Source: Agriotes lineatus (Eukaryota; Arthropoda; Insecta; Coleoptera; Elateridae). From it: 64,000 nucleotides of DNA. Below the pieces are notes generated by a model. That model saw only the letters and a program-made list of their open reading frames with translations. It was not told where the DNA came from and did no database searches. A program made the translations under genes and the position numbers. The number at the start of each line of letters is the position of its first letter. The first letter of the stretch is position 1. The stretch lies in contig OW679197.1 in NCBI GenBank assembly GCA_940337035.1, forward strand, positions 43,530,466-43,594,465. The letters are read 5' to 3'. This document shows positions 22,593 through 34,639 of the stretch, in pieces.

Positions 22593-24301
22593 TGTTAAGT
22601 CATTTTGCTATTTCAGATGCTTAATTGCATTTCACGCCGTTAGTTAGGTCATTTTGGTATTTTGAATAGCCGCCTAAGCTTAGAGCAGCGCGCCCGTATG
22701 CTAAGCCCTTTTAGCTCTTTATTTGGCTCCATCGCCTAATTCCAGAATCACGATTTCGCACATAGTTAGCCTAAAAAGCAGTATTTGTCGTCGGTTGGAG
22801 CTCTCCTCTGATGGCGTTTTTCTGAATTCTGAATAGCACGCTGTGGCGGCGTGATACCAGCGTGGCCCGCATTGGTTTGTTTCATTTAGCACGCGGTGGC
22901 GGCGTGATACCAGCGTGGCCCGCATTGGTTGGTTTCATTTCATCGCCTTGCGATTCGCTGTGGTTTAGTCACGTGGGGGACGCGGCGAAGGTGACCTTTT
23001 GCCGACGCTTCCCTCGGTGAGTCTTCCAGAGCCCGTGGCAGAGAGCGCTTGTGTGTGGTGGTGGTGATTCGAAATTTGTCGAGTGATCTTCGGCGTAACG
23101 TGGGTGTTTTGGAGCCCAGTTCCTGCTACTATTAGTGAGGGGTCGTGCCCCCTTCATCTCGACCTACGAGGATTTGGTTCAGCAGAACGAGTGAGGCCCC
23201 CATCATTTTCGTCGTCCCGTTGTACGCGTCTTGACGCGTCTCCCGTCGCCATTGAGGCGGTTATGCATTCACCCCCTTTCGCCGTTGTAACACCGAAGGT
23301 ACCTACCACCTACGATTGCAGCTCGTCGCAACTCAGCTGTACCAGGCTCCCTCGCCGCCCACGCATTAAGGTATGTGCCTTTAACCTGATTACCGCTGTG
23401 AACGCGAGTGTTACTCATTACTACTCATTACTACGCTAGTGTATTCATTCAGACTGCAGACAGTTCAGGCCGTGAAGGCTAATGTAAATCGTCGCTGCCC
23501 TTGCATAAGGCAATGTGTATCTTTGTACCTATTCATTACTACGCTAGTGTATTCATTCAGACTGCAGACAGTTCAGGCCGTGAAGGCTAATGTAAATCGT
23601 CGCTGCCCTTGCATAAGGCAATGTGTATCTTTGTACCTATTATTGCTGTTCACTAATGTTCAACATCTGTCGTTAAGCTTAGAGCGCGCGTGCCAGCTGG
23701 TGCCCTTAATTATAGAGTAAGGTTAGATACAGGGCGACGCATTCTGCTACCCCATTGTAACTCGAAGTGAAATATATGATTGGTTAGTTAAGGGAACTAT
23801 TGTTTGTTTCGGTTTGTGCATGTTCTGTTACAGATAGACGCCCCTTTATTGTACGAATTATTGTACGACGGAACGAGGAAGCTGTGAGCGTGCAGGTGAG
23901 TGGGACAGCTGCGTAGTCGTGGTCGGATGGACACCTAATCACAATCCTTGCTTAAGGCAATCCCGAAGTTGTTGTTTGACCTTGCAACTCTTGAATAATC
24001 TCATTGGCGGAGTATTTTTGCATGCTTCGCTCCCGTCTAACCGTCCAGGCCCGGTTAGCCGGGTTAAGACAGGCTTGGTGGCGCCCTCATAATTTCGACA
24101 TACCCTGTATATATTATGCCACAACGCGCTTGCCCAGAACGTATCGTGTGACTCACGCCCGACTCCCTGAGCGTTCCAGCCGTGGCCTATTAGCCTATTT
24201 CGAACCGATCTCAGGGCAAGTGTGTCATGTTTTCAGGACTGATTCCGTGGTGCGATGCTCACCTTGGGTGGGTGTCGTAAAGTCCTTTTCATACCGTAAC
24301 A
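22593..24301 (+). repeat. 3' LTR, 1709 bp
   Basis: It has the same length as the 5' LTR at an offset of 3837 bp. I noticed only two base differences, A to C at 23080 and A to T at 24013. It is followed by AATT (24302-24305), the second half of the target duplication. Confidence 0.95.
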
Positions 24302-24567
24302 AATTAGAAATTTAAGCATTATTACAGTATAGCCGGGAAAATTACAAAAAGTGTGGTAGTTAGTGCTGGTTAATTTATTCAAATAATTAAAAATCATATT
24401 CAAGGATTCATTATACCCATATTAGAGCAGCAAAATATGTAGAAATGTATTGATCTTCAACAATTTTGTATTTGATTTGTTAAGTAATGGGTTCTAAACA
24501 CTCTCTAGTCGATATTTGACTATGTCTACTGTTGAAGTTGAAAGTTATCTTCTGCTTCATCATCTTA

Positions 24568-24790
24568 TATTGGGTTATTGGCCTATTTAATTCCACTAAG
24601 TTGGTGTTCTATGAGCCAGGTAGGTGGCTAGCCTTGCCTTTCTAAATTAAGAAAGAGTTTGCTTATTAGGGTTTAACGACTACCACAGGTGTTATATTAG
24701 TAAAATTTTTGTGTAGTTATCGGTAATAGAACCCAGTCTGCCAGTATGAGGATCACGCATAATGCTCGCTCAGCCATCCACTCTGTAAAA
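24568..24790 (-). repeat. tRNA-derived SINE, copy 1
   Basis: On the minus strand an A-box TGGCTGAGCGAG (24765-24776) is followed by a B-box-like GGGTTCTATT (24725-24734). A body follows that matches 26219-26400, with shared GTAGTCGTTAA and CTAGCCACCTACC. This order (tRNA head, then body) is that of a SINE. Confidence 0.62.
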
Positions 24791-25980
24791 AACACTTAAT
24801 GTGAGTAATTAATTTAGTAAGTACATGTGAAGTGTCATGGCCATTTTTTTATGCGGTAAAGTTTTTAATACGACTTTATTACTAGCTGTATACACTGTTT
24901 ATAAATAGGTAAAAATGCAATTCTGCGTTGAACACAAAATATTCTATTAATGTTTCTTTATAACATCTAAAGTTAATAATTTATTAATCAATCAATCGAT
25001 GACCTTTAACATCGATTTGCACTTAATATCTATCTTTGGTATAGCAAAAGTTAAGAAACGGGATTTGACTTAAACACACATATTTTCCATGTACTAATTC
25101 ACAATGAAATTACAGTAAAACTTATTTTTAAAATAGCGTTAAATTCGTGACCAATGTACGTAATTCATGTAGACGACAACAAAATACAGACTCGGAAACT
25201 TCAAATTATGGTATGTTCAATTATTAATGTTTTCACAGACAAAAACTCCAACATGAAAATAAACAACCTCAACCTTTAATGGAGCACTGTTCATCATTTC
25301 GTGTCAAGGTTTAGTTTACTACCAGGTCCGCTTTCGTGTTCATTAATGCTTGCTGTTCTCATAGTTATGATTAATTCAATTAGAACCTGCGGTTACACAA
25401 TGTCGCTTAAAAATGACTACTTTTGTGAACTCATTTTTTCCTTAGGACCTGCTTGGCATAATATATATGTTTTCCTATTGCTAATTACGCAACTGCCAGA
25501 ATTGTTATAATCTAGGTAATTATGTTTGAAAATTCTCGTATCAATAATCGTTTAACTTTAATACAAATGGAATTCTCAACGCTTCTATAGCGTAGTAAAA
25601 CAACTATATAGTTTAAACTGAAATATGATCTGCAGAAGTATTTACTTTATGGTCCGACATTTTTCACTAATTTGCAATTTTTGAAGCAACTGCTCAATCA
25701 ATCGCAAACAAACCAAAATTATATAAAATATCCCATGAAATTGCATAACTTTTGTAGAGGCAGCAACCGCTTCGGCGTTTACGTAACGTGGGAAAATGCA
25801 GTTCAGTGAAGATGTCCCGCCGAATGGATGTAAACACGCTATCTCGCGAAAAACCTAACTTATCAGGATCATTTCTACGCCAGTTTGTGCGCAGTATTAA
25901 TGCAAAGAACTGAAAAGTTTTTGGGCGACATTGGTTGTTTTCCTTTGTATGTGTTTTTCGATTTGTATTCGTGATATCAG
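24791..25980. other. AT-rich intergenic stretch
   Basis: No supported gene. A 121-codon minus-strand frame (25694-26059) overlaps a tRNA-like sequence and has no domain. Confidence 0.4.
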
Positions 25981-25990
25981 TAATAACGGT

Positions 25991-26095
25991 CAGCGGCCGC
26001 GTAACTACGGAGCGCGGTTGTGTAATGGTAAAGAGTTGGGCTACTGAGCTTACGCTCACTAGTTGGAAACTGGGTATCGAATGTATTTCTTTAGA
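25991..26095 (+). repeat. tRNA-like SINE head
   Basis: The leader CAGCGGCCGCGTAACTACGG resembles the tRNA-like copy at 18108. TGTGTAATGGTAAAGAG resembles an A-box region, and GGGTATCGAATG (26072-26083) a B-box. Arms do not pair well enough for a tRNA gene. Confidence 0.4.
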
Positions 26096-26207
26096 TCGTT
26101 GAAATATTCGGATACAAATATATATTTATTTGTTACCTTTAGATGTGATATACCACATTATAGGCGTTTTTTTGCCATCACACTGAAAGCACCCTTTGAA
26201 CAGATTA

Positions 26208-26445
26208 TTCTTCTTCTTCTTCCCCTTATTACAGGCCAGTGGCCTGTTTTAACCACAAAGTGGTTCTATGCACCCTCTTTGCCCTTAGACCGGGTAGGTG
26301 GCTAGACTTGCCCGTCGAAAGTGAGGAAGAGTTTCCTTGTTTAGGGGTTAACGACTACCACAGGTGTTAGCGTTGCCGGGGAGCGTACAATTTTTAAAAT
26401 CCTTCTAGAATCTGCCGGGATTCGACCCTGGGCCGCACTTTATGA
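26208..26445 (-). repeat. tRNA-derived SINE, copy 2
   Basis: The minus strand shows a strong B-box GGGTCGAATCCCGGCA (near 26415-26429), then the body shared with copy 1. It ends in a (GAA)n-like tail, seen on the + strand as TTCTTCTTCTTC at 26208-26220. The A-box is not recognisable. Confidence 0.62.
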
Positions 26446-27060
26446 ATGAAAGATGGAGTGAATACAAAATCACATCTTAGCTTTTACAAATTTGAATGTT
26501 ATTCTGCGTGACTGTAACTTTAGGTGTTCAGTATTTATAAAATAACAATATGTGCTTATATTTAAGTTTACAATCTCAGACAAAACATAATAAAAAGTGA
26601 ATAATGAGCGCAACAAATTCTGGTATGTATAATATACTAGCTTAACACGCCCCTCATAAGACGAGAGGAGAAGATACCATCTCCAACTGCTTCAAGCCCA
26701 AGGAGTTTCTAATTACCTTCAGTTTTTCCTCTTCCTACTTTAAATTTTTCTTTTAGGCTGGCTGGTGCACCTACTTTTCCAGTCTCTGCTCTGCACTATT
26801 CATTCTAGACAAATTCTTCGGTCTGTCTTTATTGACCAGCTCCTCTACTAGGTTGAATAAATGGACGTTATAAGAGTATACGATTTGGTGACATTAAATC
26901 ACTTTTTATTTAAACACATGAAGACCAAAAGATATAACGGACAGCATTCTGAAGCAGTAAGGTTAGTGTCCTTTCCGTTAGATGGCGCTGAGAAGTATGG
27001 CAGCATTTTGTAGCAGTGTGCAGTAAAGTTTGTGCAACTGCTGCTAGATGGAGGTGAAGG
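26446..27060. other. Intergenic stretch
   Basis: I see no gene or repeat with clear ends here. Confidence 0.4.
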
Positions 27061-27070
27061 AATCAAATCT

Positions 27071-27438
27071 GCAAAGCAGTCGCTGAAACCTTTGGTTTAC
27101 AAAGTACCTCAATGGCGGCCATATTGTTTCAGAAATGACATCGTTCAGTGAATTATTTTTGTCGGAATATAACTCATGTCATTTTAAAAAGTTTTGTATT
27201 TGCGTTGTTAGAAGTTGTGGTTGCGTTAATAAATATTAAGTAAATGATGAGAGCCCAACCTAAAATAATGGTTCCCTGATATTTTTCTGTCTGTTTCCGT
27301 CAAAATATAGGAAAAAATTGCAAAAAAGTAGTATCTAATGAATTTCCATATTCCGTTGAACAATGTCATTTATAAAACAATATGGCCGCCATTGCGGTAC
27401 CTTGTAAACCAAGGGTTTCAATGACCGCTTTGCAAGCC
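27071..27438. mobile_element. Inverted-repeat MITE, ~370 bp
   Basis: The arms 27071-27143 and 27361-27438 are inverted copies at roughly 80% identity. Shared blocks are TGCAAAGC, TTGGTTTACAA and AATGGCGGCCATATTGTTT. Homology weakens towards the middle. No target duplication can be set with confidence. It lies just upstream of a mariner transposase relic, but the mariner start at 27666 is outside it, so it is a separate element or an unusual leader. Confidence 0.7.
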
Positions 27439-27665
27439 TGGTCGTTGACAAGTAAGTGTGACGGGTGACAATGTAGCGTATTCTACGAATACATGAATTG
27501 AGTACTATGATGGCGTATTTTTATGTAATCTACCCAGTCATGAAAATAATCTGTCAGAATGACAATTGCTAGTTTGTTGGATAGCTGTGATATTTTGAAT
27601 TCGAAGTGAAAAGTTTTACTAGAATATATTGTGTTTAAATGGTTCTCTCATTTTTTTAAAGAGAA

Positions 27666-28585
27666 ATGAGTGGAATTAAATTAGAGCGTCAAAGTGTTGT
27701 TATAAAGTTGCTCAGAAAGGAAGGGCCAAAACTTATTGATCGGGGAATTACTGACGTGTATGGAAATGAAGCCATTATTTCAAGTAAAATTTTGGTCCAA
27801 GCAGTTTCGATGGGGTTGGGACTGTATACAGGATTATTCAAAACCAAATCGACTGGTTGAGACAAGAACTGAAGACATGGTTAAAAAAATTGAAGGTTTA
27901 GTGACCCAGAATGAAATTGTATTTTATTGCCAGAGAAATTGGGGTATCTGAAGCAACTATTTTGCACGACGATTTGGGCATCAAAAAAGTGTCTGCGCGC
28001 TGGATTCCAAGACTGCTTACATCAGAGCAAAAATTTGTCAGAAAAGAGATTTTCCAGGAAAATTTGATTGCTTCATAGTCCGATAAGCGTTTTTTCAGGA
28101 ATTGTTACTGGGGATGAATCTTGGGTATATCACTGGGATCCTTCTACCAAACCATAATCTATGCAGTGGGTTCACAAAGATTTTCCGCCCCTAAAAGGAG
28201 CCAAAACACAGTTGTCGCCTGAAAAATGGCAACCATTTTTTGGGACGAAGAAGGAATTCTGCTCATTGAACATAATATGGTAAAATGCTCTGCAATCAGT
28301 GCAGAGGTATACTCAAGGACAATTCAGAGCTTGAAAGAAGCGTTAAAATTAAAACGGCCTTTATCGTGGCCGAAAAGGAATCCAAAGGGTCCAAAACGCA
28401 TTCAATGTCGAGGCTGTAATTCAAAAATGTGAATTTAGAACTTGGGTCATACATCGTACAGCACCGACTTACCACCCTATGACTTTCTTCTGTTCAGTAA
28501 TCTCAAACAAAATCGTAGAGGCAGAAGGTTTATCAACGATAATAGGCTAAAGACATTGTATTAAGTGTATTATGGTACTTAGAAC
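27666..28585 (+). pseudogene. Dead mariner transposase
   Basis: The frame opens MSGIKLERQSVVIKLL, the mariner helix-turn-helix start with VYGNEAIIS following. Then come REIGVSEATILHDDLGIKK, SARWIPRLLTSEQK, GDESWVYHWDP (first catalytic Asp, near 28113), ATIFWDEEGILLIE and, near the end, PPYDFLLFSNLKQ (third catalytic Asp of the D,D34D set). The second Asp region, normally QDNAPAH-like, is missing through deletion. Several stops and shifts of frame break the ~340-residue protein. Confidence 0.88.
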
Positions 28586-28599
28586 TGAACTACTTCGGC

Positions 28600-29895
28600 A
28601 ATATTCGTTCAGTTTTTCAAGAAATATTCAAATATGGCTTTAGATTTTCATTTTTTCGTTACATTCAGTTCTAATTTGTGTTTTTTATATTAATTAGCAT
28701 TGAAATGCGTAACTTTGACTAAATTTAACCGTTTTCGTATTTTTCAAGCCCATGTCCCACTGTCTTATTTTTGTAAGAAGTTATTTTTTATATAGAATAT
28801 ATAATGTATAATATATAATATTTTTATGCTGCGTCTCACTGTCAAAATGTTCTCCAAAGACTTCAAAGTTTTTATTAAAATCTCTGATCAATTGTTTGAC
28901 TCGCAACAGAGATGGTTATAGTGCTTTAGTTTGTTTGCCATATCTTTTGAAAGACACTATACTCTTCTTTTTTACAATTGAAAGTTTAGATCTGGGTCAA
29001 AAAATATTATTAAAAGGACTTCCAACAAGTTAGATTTGATATAGGTACCTACCCCTATTCAAATACAAAATAAATCCATACAAAAATAAACGTAAATAGT
29101 GGGATAAGGTGCAAAACCTCATTTAAGATGGGTTCACCCTGGTGTACCATTTCTAATTCGATAAAATCAAACTGAAATCAAAATTACACGCTATGTACAA
29201 CATAACTGTCCAACCAAGCGTTTAAATGGCACTTTCAAAACCACAGTACTTTTGTCCAGCCATCAACATCCAGTGAAATGCCTGCCTTAATCAAAATTAT
29301 AGGAATCTTTCTATTACAAAAGTTTCTATAAAAACAGGTAAAAATATTGTACGTGGTGTAATGAAAATACACACGCCGCACCGTAAAAATATAATTTAGT
29401 AAAGTTATTTTTATATAACATTATCAAAATCCCGCTTTTTATCATCAATTTGAAAGCAGAACAGTGGCTTTGAAACTGATTAACCCTGTATATGAAATAA
29501 ATCAAATAAAAGCGACTGCTGTTTGGTTTTCCACTGCCATGTTGGGGCGTACATTGGGTTGCATAACAGCCTGCAAACGGAAAATCGTGTGTTCAAAGAA
29601 TACCCAATTCACCTGTTAAATTAAAACAAATGCATTAATAGACTAACCCTGTAAAAATTAAATTAAATCAATAGAATGTATGTATACGACTGAAAATGTA
29701 GTGTAAGTGAGATGACTACATTATGTTTTATACAAAATACTAAAACACTATCGGACTACGTATTGATTTGATTTTATACGTAATGTTTGCTCTAATATGG
29801 TACAAAGGACATTAAGAAAATAAAATGTAGAAAATAACGAAATACGAATGTTAAGTTAACAACGTATCTTTGTCATGTGATTATTAAAATTCATT
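28600..29895. other. AT-rich intergenic stretch
   Basis: No gene seen. A TA-rich run lies near 28795-28820. Around 29465-29660 are CCCTGTA-type motifs and a weak tRNA-like block that could be SINE debris. Confidence 0.35.
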
Positions 29896-29904
29896 TATAT
29901 TAAT

Positions 29905-30165
29905 AATACAACTTATCTCCTGAACAACTTTCATGGCAGATAGAGTGTAAGCTGTAATTGCAGAGTGGAAAAATTACAAAATACTGATTTAATTTTTGTT
30001 GTTATACATTCCCTGTTTGTAAATTTATGATTTATATTCTAACTATATCGTTTTTTATTTGTAATTCACATAACATGGTAACAACCAAACAGGTTCCTGT
30101 AATTTAAGAGCATGAGAACCTTTTAAGCAATATCAACATATAAAAATATTTCCATAAGATCCATT
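29905..30165 (+). repeat. Dispersed repeat, copy 1 (pairs with 36245-36490)
   Basis: Shared blocks in the same order are ATACAACTTAT, AGCTGTAATTGCA, ATTACAAAATA, a TTTTGTTGTTAT-like stretch and CTGTAATTTAA. The copies are diverged (about 70% by eye) and non-coding. The class is unknown. Confidence 0.5.
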
Positions 30166-30552
30166 TACGTGTATTGGATTTAATTGACGAGAACTGTAGA
30201 TTTAAGACTAAAATTTCAATTATTTAATTTACAATTATTATTGTAGAATTAGACCCGACCTTTTTTAATCTCTCGGTGGTTTTTAAATTATTTTAATTTA
30301 ATATGTCATGAGCAAATAGTAAGTATTCTGTAATTGAAAATATTATAATTTATTAGCTATACTACCGTTATAATATAACAAGGTGTAAATAATGCCATCC
30401 GGATATCGCTATTTGATGCCGCTTAAAAGATGTAAAACAATATCCAAGAAGTATGCCAAATAACATGAGTTATGCGTCAGCATACTTGCTCGCATCATAT
30501 GCACCGAGGGACTGGCAGCTGCTGAGGGTGCTCTGCAATGTTCTACAAACTA

Positions 30553-31495
30553 CAGTGGCCATATAAGGACAGTGTGGTTAATTTAAAAAAAGGCAGCCAT
30601 TAAGAGTCGTCTCTACAACAACCAGCCACGCCCTTAGGTATTGTTCTGTGCACGGCCGCTAAATTGTAAGACAAACGTCACCCTACTAAATTGCGACATA
30701 AACGTCATTTTATACGGACTGGACATATGTGAAGTTCGGAGATGCTTTGCAGATCGCTGTACACCCACGATCGCGAAAATTTGTGCAATATGAGGTGGTC
30801 AAATGTGCAGTGTAACATTAATTTTACAAGAATGTCAATAATATTACTTAAACAGAATTAAACGGCAAGAGAGGATTTGAAACGTAAGGAATCGCTGCCA
30901 GCGATTAAAAATCCTCGTTAACGAGCAACCTAATATTGGAGTATAAGTCAAGGTGTCCTTTTTTATCTTCTTTACTGTGTTTTTGTACATAGAAAACGAA
31001 AATTGACAACATTTTGCGTTGATCGACACAGAGATTACGTACAAAAACTCAACAAAAATATTTTTTTATATTGATAATTAAACCGTTGTATTTATTCCAC
31101 CAGTTAATTTAGGGGAATAGAATATTCAGTGTTACGTAGCCCATAAATTCTCTTTAATTTGATGCAATAATCTTTGGCATTAAGACATTTATATAGTTTA
31201 TTATAGCGTTTGATTTGGACTAATGCTCAATTTTAGCAAAAAGCATTTTACTTTAACTCGTTGATATTTACTTATGCAAACAAAAATTCGGCATTCGCTT
31301 ACACAGAACATTGTAGAATTTTATGAGGATTATTTCATTCTACTTCATATTGGGGCTACTTTCAATAATAAAGGACTTATAAGCAATTTTGTGTGACTAT
31401 GTGTAATTTCGTAAAACGACTCTTAATAGAGGATTTTAAAACAACCAATCAGAAACAGGACCAAAATTGACCACACTGTTCTTATATAGCCACTG
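30553..31495. mobile_element. Tc1-like non-autonomous element, TA-flanked
   Basis: The left end CAGTGGCCATATAAGGACAG and the complement of the right end CAGTGGCTATATAAGAACAG are inverted copies continuing through GTGTGGTNAATTT. A later shared block is TTAAGAGTCGT. TA abuts both ends (30551-30552 and 31496-31497). CAGTG ends are typical of Tc1. No transposase motif is visible in the 943-bp inside. Confidence 0.72.
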
Positions 31496-31499
31496 TACT

Positions 31500-31979
31500 A
31501 CAAACTTATATGAAAATTAAATAAAATGCTATCGCTGCAGAATCGCTGATATAGCAGTTTCAATATGACGCGAAGGTTTACGATGTTGCAATCTAGACTG
31601 CTGTAAACTCGAGGGCTTATCCTCATATAGGTATCCTTAAATGTAGGCAATCATAGGGTAAATCCAGCTGCCGTGCCGATAGCTAATGTGGTACAAGCTT
31701 TGAAAATAAATGCCATCGCAGCAAAGCAGTTCTCGTATCTCTGTAGGCCATTTTTGGACATAACATCGGTTGCACATCGAGCGTGTTTATTTATCGTCTA
31801 TTTTGTGTTGTGTTTGAATACGTTTTGTTCTGGGCACATGACGTTTTCGTTTGGATTATTAAAATTCAAAATCGTTGATATCGTTGGATTAAAGCGTTCA
31901 CGAAATGTGGTAAGTCATGAATTTTTATTTTTTACTTAGTTACTGTTTAAAATTAAAAGCCTCCAAATACAGCTATAAC
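31500..31979. other. Intergenic stretch before the tandem duplication
   Basis: The 88-codon + frame at 31673 has no domain. A donor-like GTAAGT occurs near 31911. There is nothing firm. Confidence 0.35.
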
Positions 31980-32820
31980 GAGGCGCTCTTGATTGTCACT
32001 GTATATCGATACAGAATCCCCCTGTGGTGATAACAGTGCAGTGCAGCAAGACACCAACGCTGCAATTTTTTATGGGTTAATTCTTATAGTGACTTTAAAC
32101 TTAAAATCTTAAACGACAAATTGAGGAAACGAATTTTTACAGATATTACCTATGACAAAAACAAAATTTCAACTCCACATTTGCAGACGTTAGTGACCTT
32201 ACGTCCAGTATTTGTGATGGTTAGATTGCTCTATTGGATATTATATAGTCTATGGTTGAAATCTGCCCTCTTGAATTCGTTGAAGCGATTTTGTGTTGGG
32301 GGTTGTGTCTGAAGAAGGTGTTGCTTATTCTAAGGTCGTTTGTGGCGCAGAAGATAACAAGAGCGTCGCGTTGCTGCTGGTGTGATGATCATTGAAGTGC
32401 GAGGCGCTCTTGATTGTCACTGTATATCGATACAGAATCCCCCTGTGGTGATAACAGTGCAGTGCAGCAAGACACCAACGCTGCAATTTTTTATGGGTTA
32501 ATTCTTATAGTGACTTTAAACTTAAAATCTTAAACGACAAATTGAGGAAACGAATTTTTACAGCTATTACCTATGACAAAAACAAAATTTCAACTCCACA
32601 TTTGCAGACGTTAGTGACCTTACGTCCAGTATTTGTGATGGTTAGATTGCTCTATTGGATATTATATAGTCTATGGTTGAAATCTGCCCTCTTGAAGTCG
32701 TCGAAGCGATTTTGTGTTGGGGGTTGTGTCTGAAGAAGGTGTTGCTTATTCTAAGGTCGTTTGTGGCGCAGAAGATAACAAGAGCGTCGCGTTGCTGCTG
32801 GTGTGATGCTCATTGAAGTG
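31980..32820 (+). repeat. 421-bp tandem duplication (two units)
   Basis: Unit 1 is 31980-32400 and unit 2 is 32401-32820, both starting GAGGCGCTCTTGATTG. I count about five differences, so identity is ~99%. Each unit keeps a 63-codon frame (32121-32312 and 32542-32733) starting MRKRIFT and ending CVGGCV, but nothing shows it is translated. It may be a local duplication or a two-unit piece of a satellite. Confidence 0.93.
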
Positions 32821-32884
32821 ATGCATCACTCGATTTAGTGGTGGATTGTCTATTCTACCATTACAATCGGTACTTTATTAATAT

Positions 32885-33420
32885 CTTGCTGTAATTTTTC
32901 CTAAAAGGAGTCTACTTCATGTAACGGTTTATTTTCGCTTCCGCTATATTAGCATATAGTCCTGGTATAGTATTGTTTCTTTACCTTTTCTTTTAGTTTC
33001 AGATAAAGCACATAAGTCTATGGCATGCTCTTTCATCTCAAGTAGCATTTCCTGTTCTTTTTCATTCCAACTCATTACATTCCAGCATCCGCATCTTATT
33101 ACACTATTTCTACATTTTTCTTTGTTTCTTTTTCTCTTAGATATTATATTTCTTATTGTCCATGTTTGCGCCGGGTTCGTCATCGTATGATCATTCCGAT
33201 TCCAGTTCCGTGGCTGATTATTGGTTCTATGAGCAATTCAACAATATCCTCTTCAGTAGGCTGTTAACCTTGCCTAAGAGGGATGGTATTTCGACCTTTT
33301 CTAGTCTAAATCCACTGTGGTCCGCGACAACGAGATTACCTGGAGTAGGGTGTGGTTTTTCACCACGCACAGTGGTCTTGGGTAGAGACAGGCTAACGAC
33401 CTAAGGGTACTCTACTTTTG
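32885..33420 (-). pseudogene. LINE endonuclease N-terminal fragment
   Basis: On the minus strand IRCGCWNVMSWNEKEQEML and DLCALSETKRKGKE (in the frame 33183-32944) match the start of an apurinic-type LINE endonuclease. In full elements this part reads WNV...S, then SETK. After a one-base shift the frame goes on to YSG. Upstream, up to about 33420, a proline- and basic-rich stretch may be the preceding open frame or leader. The reverse transcriptase is absent. Confidence 0.72.
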
Positions 33421-33523
33421 CTTCATCTACCCTTGGATCTACCCTCAACTCCTAATATTTGTGTTATGCAAATGTACTTTGTGGTTGTTGTTTCAGGCAT
33501 GTTATGTAATTTTGGCTTCTTCA

Positions 33524-33618
33524 AGTTCTAGATAATTAGGGTTAAAATACAACAAATTTAATTAAAACGTACCAGTTTAATTAAATTTGTTGTATGTTAA
33601 CACTAATTATCTAGAACT
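33524..33618. repeat. Near-perfect foldback, ~44-bp arms
   Basis: The left arm begins AGTTCTAGATAATTAG and the right arm ends CTAATTATCTAGAACT. Both arms contain TACAACAAATTTAATTAAA, and the loop is only a few bases. Only about three mismatches are seen. It is a strong hairpin or cruciform former, probably a tiny foldback MITE. Confidence 0.9.
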
Positions 33619-33929
33619 GCAACCCAACGTATTTATCCAAAAAGCATATTGATCAGAGCTGTAGCTTTGTGACAAAAACGATTGGTAGTTAAATAATTCC
33701 ACCAGATCTAAGCTTAAAGACTAATAACAATGATATACAAAATTTGATTTATTTTTTGTCCAGAAGTGGAAATGGGTGAATTTAATAGCATCTTTCCCGC
33801 TGAATTCCAATATGAATTCAGAATTATTGTACCACGTAAGGATTTTTAGAGACAACTATTTCAATTTTACAACATAACGTATTTAAAATGCATTCTTTTA
33901 TAATCTTACCTAAAAAGTAGTAGTGTTTG

Positions 33930-34635
33930 ATTTTTTACAATATTTTGCGTCGTGAACATCTCTCATTAGGGTCCAACAATAGTTAGCTAGCATGCTTGGA
34001 CCTCACTTGCTCTGGTACCGTTTTTCCATATCTTTGTTTCGTGGTGGGGGAGCCTAAAAGTTCTTTTTAGATAAATTCAGATCTCGTACAAGGTCAGTGA
34101 GGTCCCCTTGTGTTAGTAAATGCGGTTCACCAGACCAATACAAAGCTTCATAGTTTGGATCAACCCTTACATCATCATTATCCTCTGCTAAACCTTTGTG
34201 TTGGTTGGATCTTTTCTGGTGGTTTTGGCACAGGCAGTTCTTCACTGTGAGCCACGGGTACCAAGACAGATAGTAAATTAGGGTATGAAATAGTGTGCTT
34301 TGATTTTGAACTAATGCCCGAAATATGAGTCAGACAAAAGTAACAATCGGTGGCATGATCTTTTGGTTCCCGTCAAACCCTTGGAACAGCCAAGTTCATG
34401 TGCTGACAACCCGTTGACCAGCTTGTAAGGAGTCTGGCACAAGTAGCACAACAAATGTGAGGGGCCCAATATTTCTCTTGGTTACCAACGTTGCAGCCAA
34501 AATAAAACTCAAAACATTTTTTTACGAGGAGTAAAACTACGTTTTTGAAGTGTAAATGCAACCTCACCACGAATGTAGCAAAAGCTGTTCGGGGGATTTA
34601 CACAATTTCTAGGCATTTTGCAAAATCACACAATA
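33930..34635 (-). pseudogene. Multicopy arthropod family protein, N- and C-terminal parts joined
   Basis: On the minus strand a start near 34619 gives MPRNCVNPPNSFCYI. In another frame it continues KKCFEFYFGCNVGNQEKYWA and HICCATCARLL (paired cysteines, zinc-binding look). PHLLTQGDLTDLVRDLNLSK follows (near 34110-34055). About 40 codons further comes MEKRYQSK...SMLANYCWTLMRD, which in full-length relatives is the far C-terminus. The middle several hundred residues are deleted. I know this family only as a repeated, apparently mobile gene of arthropods of unknown function. Recognition is from memory. Confidence 0.6.
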
Positions 34636-34639
34636 CAAA

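Noticed and set aside
18998..23641. CRISPR-like array from repeated units
   Set aside because: Only two units per block, no spacers of regular size, and the organism is a eukaryote. These are LTR-internal tandem duplications.
25694..26059. 121-codon minus-strand open frame
   Set aside because: No domain, no splice or expression signals, and it overlaps a tRNA-like repeat. Length is within chance for this much sequence.
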